Below, in pieces: positions 42,428 through 51,305 of a stretch of DNA of 64,000 nt; positions within the stretch are counted from its first letter, which is position 1, and each line of letters begins with the position of its first letter. The stretch covers positions 124,001-188,000 of the forward strand of contig CAWGND010000014.1 in NCBI GenBank assembly GCA_963823845.1. The letters are read 5' to 3'. The translations under genes and the position numbers were made by a program. The DNA comes from Alloacidobacterium sp963823845 (GTDB lineage: Bacteria > Acidobacteriota > Terriglobia > Terriglobales > Acidobacteriaceae). A model generated the notes under the pieces. It saw nothing but the letters and a program-made list of their open reading frames with translations, did not search any database and was not told the DNA's origin.

Positions 42428-43323
42428 AGTTTCTCTCAGCATTTGCCCTTACCCTGCTCGCACCAGGAATACTTCCAGCACAGACGTCACCGCCAATTCG
42501 CGTTGACGTGAAGCTCGTGAATGTCTTCGTCAACGTGACCGACGCCAACGGCTCTCCCGTAGGCGGACTCACAAAAGACGATTTCACCCTCGCCGAAGAT
42601 GGCCATCCGCAAAAGATCGCAGTCTTCGAGCGCCAGTCGGAGATGCCGCTATCCATTGTGCTGGCGATCGATACGAGTGGCAGCGTGAACAAGGATCTGG
42701 CCATTGAAAGACACGCTGCGCACACCTTTGTGCATTCGCTGCTGCGTCCCGTAGACCGCCTCGACCTGATCGATTTTTCTTCCGACGTGCGCGAAATCGT
42801 TCCATTTACTAACAAGCTCAACCGAATCGATTACGGCCTTGAAAACCTCATACCCGGCCCGGCCACCGCCCTCTACAGTGCGGTCTATCTCGCTTCGCAA
42901 AGCCTCGCAACGCAGCCGGGACGCAGGGTGCTCATCCTGATTTCCGATGGCGGCAACACGGTGAATGGAACCGATTACGCCGACGCGCTGGAGCAGGCAG
43001 TGCGCTCGGAAACGATGGTCTACAGCCTCATCGACGTTCCGATCGCCGCCGACGCCGGACGCGACACAGGCGGCGAGCATGCCATGATCACGCTCTCGCA
43101 GGAAACAGGCGGCAAATACTACTATGCCGATGCCGAACATCTGGACGAGGCCTTCCATAAAGTCTCCGAAGACCTCCGTACCCAATATCTACTGGCTTAT
43201 TATCCGGTTCATCGTATTTCCGACTCGGATTTTCGGAGAATCGATGTCACTCTGAAGCAGCCGCCGAATACGCACTACACCGTCCGCAACCGAACCGGAT
43301 ATTACGCAACGCCTGCCCGGTAG
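42424..43323 (+). CDS. Exported VWFA-related domain protein
   Basis: A 299-residue protein with a signal peptide (MKFLSAFALTLLAPGILPA). A short beta domain (VDVKLVNVFVNVTDANGSPV, LTKDDFTLAEDGHPQ) precedes a von Willebrand factor A domain with the MIDAS DTSGS motif (SIVLAIDTSGSVNKDLAIE), a threonine region and SDGGNTVNGTDY. The LTKDDF..EDG preface marks the Acidobacteriota 'VWFA-related' family. Function: probably metal-dependent protein binding at the cell surface. Confidence 0.9.
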   Translation: MKFLSAFALTLLAPGILPAQTSPPIRVDVKLVNVFVNVTDANGSPVGGLTKDDFTLAEDGHPQKIAVFERQSEMPLSIVLAIDTSGSVNKDLAIERHAAHTFVHSLLRPVDRLDLIDFSSDVREIVPFTNKLNRIDYGLENLIPGPATALYSAVYLASQSLATQPGRRVLILISDGGNTVNGTDYADALEQAVRSETMVYSLIDVPIAADAGRDTGGEHAMITLSQETGGKYYYADAEHLDEAFHKVSEDLRTQYLLAYYPVHRISDSDFRRIDVTLKQPPNTHYTVRNRTGYYATPAR

Positions 43324-43351
43324 ACCGCTCCCGCTTCGCTACAATATCTAC

Positions 43352-43678
43352 ATGACCATCTCAACTTCATCGCGCCGCCGTCAAAAATCAGCTCCCCCTG
43401 GAGAAACCGGGCAGGAAGCGCTCTACCTGAAGTTTCTAAGCGAAAAACAGGTGCCTGTCGCGGTAAAACTGCGAGATGGGGAGACGGTCACTGGCTGGAT
43501 CGAGTACTTCGACGACCGCATGATTCGCCTGACACGCGAAGGCAAGCCGAATCTCTTCATCTACAAGCATCAAATTCGCACCATTACCGAACAAACGAGC
43601 CGGCACGGCGCCCGTGCGCGCCATGCGCGCAAGGCCGCCGATGAAACGGATGCCGCCGTCGACGGAGAGCAGAAGTGA
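43352..43678 (+). CDS. Hfq-like Sm-fold RNA chaperone
   Basis: A 108-residue protein. Residues about 21-77 form a divergent Hfq domain: QEALYLKFLSEKQVPVAVKL (N-terminal helix and strand 1), RDGETVTGWIEYFDDRMIRL (Sm1 with G-x-I-E-x-F-D), and FIYKHQIRTI (Sm2; the YKH motif of Hfq is exact). Basic, Arg-rich tails flank it (TSSRRRQKSAPP; RHGARARHARKA). This is consistent with a ring-forming sRNA chaperone. It is not next to miaA, its usual neighbour; it overlaps the IMPase gene by four bases. Confidence 0.75.
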   Translation: MTISTSSRRRQKSAPPGETGQEALYLKFLSEKQVPVAVKLRDGETVTGWIEYFDDRMIRLTREGKPNLFIYKHQIRTITEQTSRHGARARHARKAADETDAAVDGEQK

Positions 43679-44568
43679 GCCAGCTCCCCACTGGCGTTGC
43701 TCTTGAGTTCGCTGGCCCGGCGGCGACGATAGCGCTCGAAGCAGGAGCGCTCATTCGCGATTTCTATCGCCGCGGAGTCGCCACCGAATACAAGACCGAC
43801 GTTGATCTGGTCACCGTGGCCGATCGCACCTCTGAGAAACTGATCGTCGAGCGGCTACACGCGACATTCCCCGACTCCGGCATCTATGGCGAAGAGGGAA
43901 CACGCGACCACATTGACCGCGAGTACCGTTGGTATGTCGATCCGCTGGACGGGACGACAAATTTCGCGCACGGATTTCCTGTCTTCTGCGTTTCACTCGG
44001 GCTTGAGCACCGTCCTGCCGGGCTGGCTGCGGACATGGATGGCATCCTGATCGCTGGAGTGATCTACGATCCGATGCGGGACGAATTGTTCGTCACCGAG
44101 AAGGGCAAAGGAGCGTATCTCAACGGGAAAAAGATCCATGCTTCCCGCACATATGATCTGGCGGAAAGCCTGCTGGCGACTGGATTCCCCAGCCGCGCGC
44201 GCCACCAGAATCCGAACGTCCACTTCTATCAGGAGATCACGCTGCGCTCGCATGGCGTGCGCCGTGCCGGGTCGGCCGCGCTCGATCTGGCATACACGGC
44301 CTGTGGCCGCCTTGATGGCTATTGGGAATTCAATCTCAACCCCTGGGATACCGCGGCCGGAGCGCTGCTGGTGCTCGAAGCCGGCGGCACGATGACGGGG
44401 TTTGACGGCAGCCCGTTCAAGCTGGACAGCCGGGAAGTCCTTGCAACGAATGGCCTCATCTACAAGGAAGTGATCACGCTCTTTCAAAACATGTTTGCCG
44501 GGCGCGATCTGGAGCCGATCCCAACCCCGCGGGAGTTTGCCGCCAAACGCGCCGAGCATGGCCGCTAG
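43675..44568 (+). CDS. Inositol monophosphatase-family phosphatase
   Basis: A 297-residue Mg2+-dependent phosphatase. Motifs: YGEEGT (metal Glu), WYVDPLDGTTNFAHGFP (DPLDGT, metal Asps) and NPWDTAAGALLVLEAGGTMT (WDxAAG, catalytic). It starts at GTG (43675), overlapping the Hfq-like gene's TGA. Substrates in this family include inositol phosphate, histidinol phosphate, PAP and fructose-1,6-bisphosphate; nothing here decides. Confidence 0.93.
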   Translation: MSQLPTGVALEFAGPAATIALEAGALIRDFYRRGVATEYKTDVDLVTVADRTSEKLIVERLHATFPDSGIYGEEGTRDHIDREYRWYVDPLDGTTNFAHGFPVFCVSLGLEHRPAGLAADMDGILIAGVIYDPMRDELFVTEKGKGAYLNGKKIHASRTYDLAESLLATGFPSRARHQNPNVHFYQEITLRSHGVRRAGSAALDLAYTACGRLDGYWEFNLNPWDTAAGALLVLEAGGTMTGFDGSPFKLDSREVLATNGLIYKEVITLFQNMFAGRDLEPIPTPREFAAKRAEHGR

Positions 44569-44670
44569 AAATGCGCTGAAAACGACCTCCGACTTCGCCC
44601 AGGACAGGCCTTCCATGCGGTCGACACCTGATACAATGAAGATCAATTATCTGCAACCGGAGAAGCTCTC

Positions 44671-44931
44671 ATGGCATATGTAATTGCGGAACCCTGCATC
44701 GGCACGAAAGACAGCTCCTGCGTCGATGCGTGCCCCGTTGACTGCATCCACCCCAAGAAAGACGAGGCTCCTTTCGGCGAACAAGAGCAGCTCTTCATCG
44801 ATCCGGTTGAATGCATCGATTGCGGCGCCTGCGTTCCCGTCTGCCCCGTCTCGGCCATCTTTGCCGCCGACGATCTGCCCGAAAAATGGGCGAGCTATAC
44901 GGAGAAGAACGCGACCTATTTCGGGCGCTAA
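44671..44931 (+). CDS. fdxA: Seven-iron-type ferredoxin (3Fe-4S/4Fe-4S)
   Basis: An 86-residue electron carrier. The first cluster site is C9, C17, C21, C25 in EPCIGTKDSSCVDACPVDC; the second is CIDCGACVPVCP. The long gap between the first two cysteines (C-x7-C) is typical of 7Fe ferredoxins. GGAG precedes the ATG by 11 bases. It is followed by a strong terminator. Confidence 0.93.
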   Translation: MAYVIAEPCIGTKDSSCVDACPVDCIHPKKDEAPFGEQEQLFIDPVECIDCGACVPVCPVSAIFAADDLPEKWASYTEKNATYFGR

Positions 44932-44948
44932 GCTCCTGCATCTTGTCG

Positions 44949-44980
44949 AACGCGCAGCCCCATGGCTGCGCGTTTTGTTT
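44949..44980 (+). terminator. Rho-independent terminator after ferredoxin gene
   Basis: AACGCGCAGCC-CCAT-GGCTGCGCGTT, 11 perfect pairs, followed by TTGTTT; 17 bp after the ferredoxin stop. Confidence 0.9.
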
Positions 44981-45023
44981 GGCGTGATTGTTGATCGCAC
45001 CGAAATGTATCTTGTTAGGTGCA

Positions 45024-45566
45024 ATGCACATAACCGGCGCGTGGATTCTTCTCATCTTTGCCCTTCTCGCAACAGCATCGATGCTGCTGCTTCTGCACCT
45101 CACGAATCTTGGCCATATTGTCCATCGGCGCATTCCGGATAGGCCCCGACGCAGGCTTTTCCTCGCCTCGGTGAGCTTCTTTGTCACGTTTGTCGGCGTG
45201 CGTTTGCTGGTCATGTCCATTACTCATCATGTCGGACCCTTCGGATGGATTTTGGTGGATGGCCGGCATATTCATCATCTTGTCTGGGGAATTCTCCTGC
45301 TTCTGACCGTCGGCTATTGCACGTTAGCCGAGGTCGGCACGGGAACATCGCCGACCTCTATCTTTCTTAGTCGCCTGCTGTCGATCTTGTATGGAGTCGG
45401 AGCAGCTCTCACGCTCGATGAGTTTGCATTGTGGCTCAACCTGCAGGATGTGTATTGGTTGCCTCAGGGAAGAGAGAGCATCGATGCGGTCATTCTGTTT
45501 GGAGCGTTGTTGGCAGCAGGCACGTGGGGAGCCCCGCTTTTCAGTCCGTCCAGTAAAGAGAATTAA
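45024..45566 (+). CDS. Multi-pass membrane protein, unknown function
   Basis: A 180-residue protein with four to five hydrophobic segments (WILLIFALLATASMLLLLHL, FLASVSFFVTFVGVRLLVMS, HLVWGILLLLTVGYCTLAEV, ILFGALLAAGTWGAP). Several histidines lie around the second and third helices (ITHHVGPFGWILVDGRHIHH), which could bind metal. The ATG at 45024 (MHITGAW) was chosen with AGG upstream; the frame is open from 44988. Not recognised as a known family. Confidence 0.65.
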   Translation: MHITGAWILLIFALLATASMLLLLHLTNLGHIVHRRIPDRPRRRLFLASVSFFVTFVGVRLLVMSITHHVGPFGWILVDGRHIHHLVWGILLLLTVGYCTLAEVGTGTSPTSIFLSRLLSILYGVGAALTLDEFALWLNLQDVYWLPQGRESIDAVILFGALLAAGTWGAPLFSPSSKEN

Positions 45567-45584
45567 TTTTCGTTGTCTCATCTG

Positions 45585-45628
45585 ATACCTTGACGATCTA
45601 CACATCGTAGTGTAGATAATCAAGGTAT
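45585..45628. promoter_or_regulatory. 44-bp nested palindrome enclosing the padR promoter
   Basis: Outer arms ATACCTTGA (45585-45593) and TCAAGGTAT (45620-45628); inner arms ATCTACAC (45596-45603) and GTGTAGAT (45610-45617); centre ATCGTA. Inside it are a -35 TTGACG (45590-45595) and a -10 TAGATA (45613-45618) with 17-bp spacing. The right arm includes the first two bases of the padR ATG. A dimeric PadR bound here would block RNA polymerase. Confidence 0.8.
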
Positions 45629-45956
45629 GGGAAAACCAAGCGATCTCGTGCAGGGAACACTCGATCTTCTGATCCTCAAGACGCTCTCACTTGAAGCGAA
45701 ACATGGCTGGGCCATCGCCAAGCGCATCCAGCAGGTGTCTGGCGAGGTGCTGCAGGTACAGCAGGGTTCGCTCTATCCGGCGCTGCACCGGTTGGAGCAG
45801 CAGGGCTGGATCAAGGCCAAATGGGCGGAGAGCGAGACTGGCCGCCAGGCCAAGTTCTATTCGCTGACAGCCGCGGGCCGCAAGCAGCTTGAGTCGGAAA
45901 CGGCCAACTGGAATCGTCTTTCCGAAGCCATCAACATCGTCGTTCAGGAAGCCTGA
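45627..45956 (+). CDS. PadR-family transcriptional regulator
   Basis: A 109-residue winged-helix repressor. DLVQGTLDLLILKTLSL, HGWAIAKRIQQVSGEVLQVQ, QGSLYPALHRLEQQGWI and ETGRQAKFYSLTAAGRKQLE are the PadR core. It is short (subfamily 2-like). It heads an operon with three ADOP permeases, 11 bp before the first. There is no usual Shine-Dalgarno site; the predicted transcript begins at or within a few bases of the ATG. Likely represses itself and the permeases through the palindrome at 45585-45628. Confidence 0.95.
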   Translation: MGKPSDLVQGTLDLLILKTLSLEAKHGWAIAKRIQQVSGEVLQVQQGSLYPALHRLEQQGWIKAKWAESETGRQAKFYSLTAAGRKQLESETANWNRLSEAINIVVQEA

Positions 45957-45967
45957 GGAGATCGCAG

Positions 45968-48617
45968 ATGCGCTGGCTGCACAAGCTGTCAATGCAGGTA
46001 AGAATGCTCTTTCATCGAGGAGAAGAAGGCGCGCGTCTCGACGACGAGCTTCAGTTCCATCTTGATCAGCAGATTGCTGAAAATACCGCCGCCGGCATGA
46101 GCGCAGAAGAAGCGCGCCACGCCGCGATGCGAAGCTTCGGCAACCCGACGACGCTGCGTGATCAAACACGAGATAACTGGAGTTGGAACTGGCTCGAACA
46201 GCTTTGGCGTGATGTACGTTACGGCGCACGAACGCTCGCGCGGACACCTGGCTTTTCCGTCATCGCAATCCTGGTGATGGCGCTTGGCATTGGCGCAAAT
46301 GTCGCACTCCTCACGGTTGTCCGCTCTGTCCTGCTCAAGCCCCTGCCGTTCAAAGATCATCGATCGTTTGGTGCGCCTTTTTGAAGCCGACGGGAAGGGA
46401 AGATTTCAGGACAACATTGTCGCCGGTGGAACCTTCGCGTCGTGGAAAGAGCAGGCTCACAGCTTCGAGCAAATGGCGATCACCAAGCGCGTAAGCTATA
46501 ACCTTTCGGGCGCTCACGGTCAGCTTCCGGAGCTTGCTGACGCCTACAATACATCGTGGAATCTGTTCCCCATGCTCGGCGTACAGCCCGCGCTTGGGCG
46601 CAACTTTACTGTGGCCGATGATCAGCCGTCCGCAAATGCAACTGCGATTCTTAGCTGGGGTTTGTGGAAGCGCCGCTATGGTGGTGATCCAGACATTCTC
46701 GGCAAAAATATTTTGCTCGATGCCAGACCCTACACCGTTATCGGAATTCTTCCTGCGTGGTTCAACTATCCGGATGCCAGAGTGCAGGTGTGGACCGCGC
46801 TCTATCATGAAAAGTCGCCATCTCTTATGCAACTGCATACCGCGCACAATTTCGACGTGATCGCGCGGCTTAAGCCGGGATTATCGATACAACAGGCGAC
46901 TGCCGAACTGAACACGATTCAGCATCAGATTCGTATCCAGTTCCCGGATGGCCCGATCAATGATGGTGCGAATATCCGCCCGCTTCTCGAAGCAGAGGTA
47001 CGCACGATAAAAACAGGGCTGTATGTCGTGTTTGCCGCCACCGGATGCCTCCTGCTGATCGCCTGCCTGAACATTGCGAACCTGCTTGTCGCCCGATCCG
47101 CGACACGGCGCAAAGAAACCGCAATTCGCAGTGCTTTAGGAGGAAGCAGGGCGCGCCTCATCCGTGAGCAACTGATTGAGAGCCTGCTTCTCTCAGCCGC
47201 GGGTGGCGCGCTCGGCCTCTTCTTTGCATCGCTGATACTGCATTGGCTTGTTTCTGCGCGCGATGACATTCCCCGCGCCGATGCGATTCACATGGATGGC
47301 GTCGTTCTTCTTTTCACGCTCGGGATCATCCTCACGTGCGGCCTCTTCTCCGGACTGATCCCCGCGATTTCTTCGATCGACAGGCAGATTCTGAAAACGC
47401 TGCATGAGTCTTCCCGTTCGTTAAGCGGCGGACGCGCCAGCACACGGCTGCGCCAGCTCTTGCTGGCCCTCGAAGTCGGCCTCACGGTCGTACTTCTCAT
47501 TGGAGCTGGATTGCTCCTCAAGAGCTATCGTCAGCTACGCTCGGTCGACATCGGTTGTGCGACCAGCACCGTGCTCACCATGGACATCAATCTTCCCAAG
47601 GTCGGCTACGAAACCGGCGCAAAGCGCGTGGCCTTCTTCGAGCAACTGCAACTGCGAGTGCGGCAACTGCCAGGAGTGCGCGGTGCTGGTCTATCGACGG
47701 TGCTGCCCGGGCAAGGACGTGGCCGCGACGATGTCTTCACCATTGCAGAGCATCCGCCATTGCCGCAGGGGCAGGTCCTAGACGCCGATACGCGGTTCGT
47801 CGATCCCGGCTACTTCAAGGCCATGCAGATGCGGCTCCTTCAAGGAAGATTCCTGCAGCCGGATGAACGGCATGAGCGCGCGCAATCCGTTGTCGTCAGC
47901 GAATCGTTTGTACGCGAATATTTTCCTGGTGAGAATCCGATCGGCAAACACATCGTCCCGTCGATGGGCGAAGGGGTTCCAAGCTACGAAATTGTCGGCG
48001 TCGTTGGCGACACATTAGAGGATCAGGCGACACCGGTGTATCAGACGATCTACTACCCGCTCTATGCCGGCACAGAGCGTTCCGCGGTGCTCGCCGTGCG
48101 CGCTGCCTCCGATCCCACTACGCTGGCTCTTCCAGTTCAGAAAATCATCGCCGAACTGGATCGGGATCTGCCCGTGGCCAATGTCCTCACCATGGATCAG
48201 ATCATCGGCCAATCTACGCTGAACCAGAGCTTCGACGCAAAGCTCATGCTTTCCTTTGCTGTCCTGTCGCTTGTGCTTGCCGCAGTTGGACTCTTTGGTG
48301 TGTTGTCGTACATCGTGGCGCTGCGCACAACCGAAATCGGCATTCGCATTGCGCTTGGAGCGCAGCGCGAGCAGGTCTTAAAGCTCATGCTTTTTGATGG
48401 ATTGCGGCCTGCCTTCATCGGTCTTGTGCTCGGGCTGGCCGCCAGCATCTGGGCGTCACGTCTGATTGAGTCATTGCTTTTCGGAAGGCGCCCGCTGGAC
48501 CCAATTGTTTTTGCAGCGGTCTGTTTCGTCCTGCTGATCATTGCAGCGATTGCCTGTGCCATGCCTGCATGGAAAGCATCGCGCCTCGATCCAATGCAGG
48601 CGCTGCGAAGCGAATAA
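45968..48617 (+). CDS. ADOP-family permease 1 (FtsX/MacB-like), frameshifted
   Basis: First of three tandem 'acidobacterial duplicated orphan permeases', MacB-like membrane proteins without their own ATPase. The N-terminal ADOP segment (FHLDQQIAENTAAGMSAEEA) and TM1 (VIAILVMALGIGANVALLTV) are followed by a frame change at about 46355-46361, after VLLKPLPFKD. It resumes as DRLVRLFEADGKGRF and continues through the MacB periplasmic domain and two FtsX domains to MQALRSE. One extra base explains it: removal gives 882 residues against 885 in the two paralogues. Confidence 0.88.
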
Positions 48618-48632
48618 ATCGAGGAGGAACGA

Positions 48633-51290
48633 ATGCGCTTGTTCCACAAACTCGCAGTGCTATTCCAAATGCTTTTTCGCCGCGGCAAAGAAGGCGCGCA
48701 TCTCACCGATGAGCTGCAGTTCCATCTCGACCAGCAGATTGCCGAAAACATCGCTGCAGGAATGAGCAGGGAAGAGGCGACCCACGCTGCGGTGCGCAGC
48801 TTTGGCAATCCCACGGCACTCCGCGACGAGACCCGCAACACCTGGAGTTGGAGCTGGCTTGAGTCGCTCGTACGAGACGCGCGCATCGCCGCCCGAACGG
48901 TCCTGCGCACTCCAGGTTTCGCGATCGTAGCGACTCTCGTGATGGCACTGGGCATCGGCGCAAACGTCGCGCTCTTTACAATCGTGCGTTCCGTGCTGCT
49001 CAAGCCCTTGCCGTTCAATGATCCGGACCAACTGGTCAGACTCTACGAACACGAGCACGTTGGTGGAGCCGACTATCCTTATAACGTCACCGCTGGCGGT
49101 ATCTTTGCCGAGTGGAAAAAACAGAACAAGAGTTTCTCTGATCTCGCGATTTTGGGCTATGCCGGCTACAACATCTCCGGAACGGGAGGCCAGCTTCCGG
49201 AAAATGTGCGCGCTGCAGAATTCTCCTGGAACCTGCTTCCGACGCTTGGGGTGCAGCCCGAGCTTGGGCGCAACTTTACCGCAGCCGATGACCAGCCTTC
49301 CGCGAATGCAACTGTAATCTTGAGCTGGGGATTGTGGAAGCGCCGCTTTGGCGGCAGCCATTCCATACTTGGCCAGACCATTCTGCTCGCTGCCAAACCA
49401 TACACGGTCATCGGCGTCATGCCAGCTTGGTTTGCGCTCCCTGATCAGGGGGTGCAATTGTGGACGCCGATCTACCACGAGGAACATGCCGATCTGATGC
49501 AGGCTCTCGACGATCATGATTTCATCGTCATTGGACGCCTCAAACCTGGAGTCACCCAGACGCAAGGTATGACAGAACTCTCTCTGATCACGCGCCGTAT
49601 TCATGACCAGCATCGTGACCTGGCGTTCGTCAGCGACGCCGCGAATATTCGTCCCTTGCTGGATTCCATCGTCCGTGACATGAAGACGCCGCTCTATGTG
49701 CTTCTCGGGGCAACCGGCTGCGTCTTGCTGATTGCCTGCCTGAATGTTGCCAACCTGCTTGTGGCTCGCGCGGCAGCGCGACGCAAGGAACTTGCGGTTC
49801 GCACGGCGCTGGGCGGCAGCCGGCTGCGTCTGCTGCGTGAGCACCTGATGGAAAGCTTTCTGCTCTCAGCCGCCGGAGGCGTCCTGGGATGTGCGCTTGC
49901 GTATGCCGTCTTGCAGTTGCTTATCAACGCGCGTGAGGACATGACTCGTGCTGAAGCCATTCACATGGACGGCATTGTCGCCCTCTTTACGGTGGCGCTA
50001 ATCGTTCTATGTGCAATGTTTGCCGGCTTGATCTCAGCCGTATCGGGCAAAGGCGATCAGGTTCTTGCCGTGCTGCAAGACTCGTCGCGCTCTAACAGCG
50101 CTGGACATGGTCGCGCAACATTGCGGAGAGTGCTGCTCGCGCTCGAAGTCGGCCTTACAGTTGTGCTTCTTGTTGGAGCAGGATTGCTGCTGAAGAGCTA
50201 TGCAAAACTGCGTTCTGCGGATCTTGGCTGCATTACGCAGAACGTGCTCACCATGAACCTCGACCTGCCGGAAGCCCGCTACACGCAGATGACGCAGAGG
50301 GTGAATTTCTTTGAGACGCTGCTTGCACGCGTCCGGAATCTTCCCGGAGTTCGCGCTGCCGGCCTCATCTTTCCAGTTGTTCCGGGAAATGGCCTGGGAG
50401 GTGACAACGGTTTCACTATCGTCGAACATCCACCACTGCCTGCCGGTCAAGGAATGTTCGCGCTCCATCGCTGGATCGATCCCGGATACTTCGGCGCGAT
50501 TGGAATTCCTCTTCTTCGCGGGCGCACTCTCGACGAAGACCAGCGTCCCGGTCACGATACCCAGGTGGTCATCAGCGATGCTTTTGCGCGAAAATACTTT
50601 CCCGGTGAGGATCCAATAGGCAGACACATTCGCAACGACCACACTGGCCATACCAATGAAATTGTAGGCATCGTGGGCAATACGCGATTTGAGATCGGCG
50701 AGCCGCCTCGACCGATGATGTATGCTCCCCTCTATGGAGACGAGGGCATGAACGGAGCAGCGCTCGTTGTGCGCTCCGATCAGGACGTGACTCAATTTGC
50801 CATGCCCATCCAGCAGATCGTTCAGCAACTGGACCGCGATTTGCCTCTTTCCTACATACTCACCATGGATCAGGTCATTGGCAGAAACATCATGGATCAA
50901 AGCTTTAACGCAGTTTTGCTGCTGTCCTTTGCTGTCCTGTCATTGGTGCTTGCGGCTGTGGGTTTGTTCGGAGTGCTCTCCTACATCGTCGCGCAGCGTA
51001 CAACAGAAATCGGAATCCGCATCGCGCTGGGAGCGCAGCGCGAACAGGTTATGCGCCTCATGCTCGGCGACGGACTGCGTCCTGCGTTGTTCGGCTTGTT
51101 CCTGGGCCTTATCGCAAGTGCCGGTGTAACTCGCCTGATTCAGTCCATGCTGTATGGAACCAGTCCCTTTGATCCAGGCGTGTTCGTGTTTGTCGCGGTG
51201 ATGCTTCTGCTGGTAGCTGCTGCCGCCTGCGCTTTGCCGGCATGGCGCGCGTCGCGCCTCGACCCAATGCAGGCTCTGCGGACCGAGTAA
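48633..51290 (+). CDS. ADOP-family permease 2 (FtsX/MacB-like)
   Basis: An 885-residue intact ADOP. Order: cytoplasmic N-terminal segment with FHLDQQIAENIAAGMSREEA (about 28-47); TM1 with IGANVALFTIVRSVLLKPLP; MacB_PCD periplasmic domain; first FtsX domain (CVLLIACLNVANLLVARAAA, about residue 370); long linker; second periplasmic part; second FtsX domain (SFAVLSLVLAAVGLFGVLSY), ending PAWRASRLDPMQALRTE. No ATPase gene is adjacent. The 15-bp gap before it (stop, then ATCGAGGAGGAACGA) repeats almost exactly before ADOP 3. Confidence 0.93.
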   Translation: MRLFHKLAVLFQMLFRRGKEGAHLTDELQFHLDQQIAENIAAGMSREEATHAAVRSFGNPTALRDETRNTWSWSWLESLVRDARIAARTVLRTPGFAIVATLVMALGIGANVALFTIVRSVLLKPLPFNDPDQLVRLYEHEHVGGADYPYNVTAGGIFAEWKKQNKSFSDLAILGYAGYNISGTGGQLPENVRAAEFSWNLLPTLGVQPELGRNFTAADDQPSANATVILSWGLWKRRFGGSHSILGQTILLAAKPYTVIGVMPAWFALPDQGVQLWTPIYHEEHADLMQALDDHDFIVIGRLKPGVTQTQGMTELSLITRRIHDQHRDLAFVSDAANIRPLLDSIVRDMKTPLYVLLGATGCVLLIACLNVANLLVARAAARRKELAVRTALGGSRLRLLREHLMESFLLSAAGGVLGCALAYAVLQLLINAREDMTRAEAIHMDGIVALFTVALIVLCAMFAGLISAVSGKGDQVLAVLQDSSRSNSAGHGRATLRRVLLALEVGLTVVLLVGAGLLLKSYAKLRSADLGCITQNVLTMNLDLPEARYTQMTQRVNFFETLLARVRNLPGVRAAGLIFPVVPGNGLGGDNGFTIVEHPPLPAGQGMFALHRWIDPGYFGAIGIPLLRGRTLDEDQRPGHDTQVVISDAFARKYFPGEDPIGRHIRNDHTGHTNEIVGIVGNTRFEIGEPPRPMMYAPLYGDEGMNGAALVVRSDQDVTQFAMPIQQIVQQLDRDLPLSYILTMDQVIGRNIMDQSFNAVLLLSFAVLSLVLAAVGLFGVLSYIVAQRTTEIGIRIALGAQREQVMRLMLGDGLRPALFGLFLGLIASAGVTRLIQSMLYGTSPFDPGVFVFVAVMLLLVAAAACALPAWRASRLDPMQALRTE

Positions 51291-51305
51291 ATCGGGGAGG
51301 AACGA

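Noticed and set aside
46284..48617. Separate 777-residue permease after a truncated N-terminal piece
   Set aside because: The two paralogues downstream show a single continuous protein; one extra base explains the split.
48660..49844. 394-codon minus-strand frame opposite ADOP 2
   Set aside because: Similar shadows occur opposite the other ADOPs at matching positions, as expected from paralogous coding strands.
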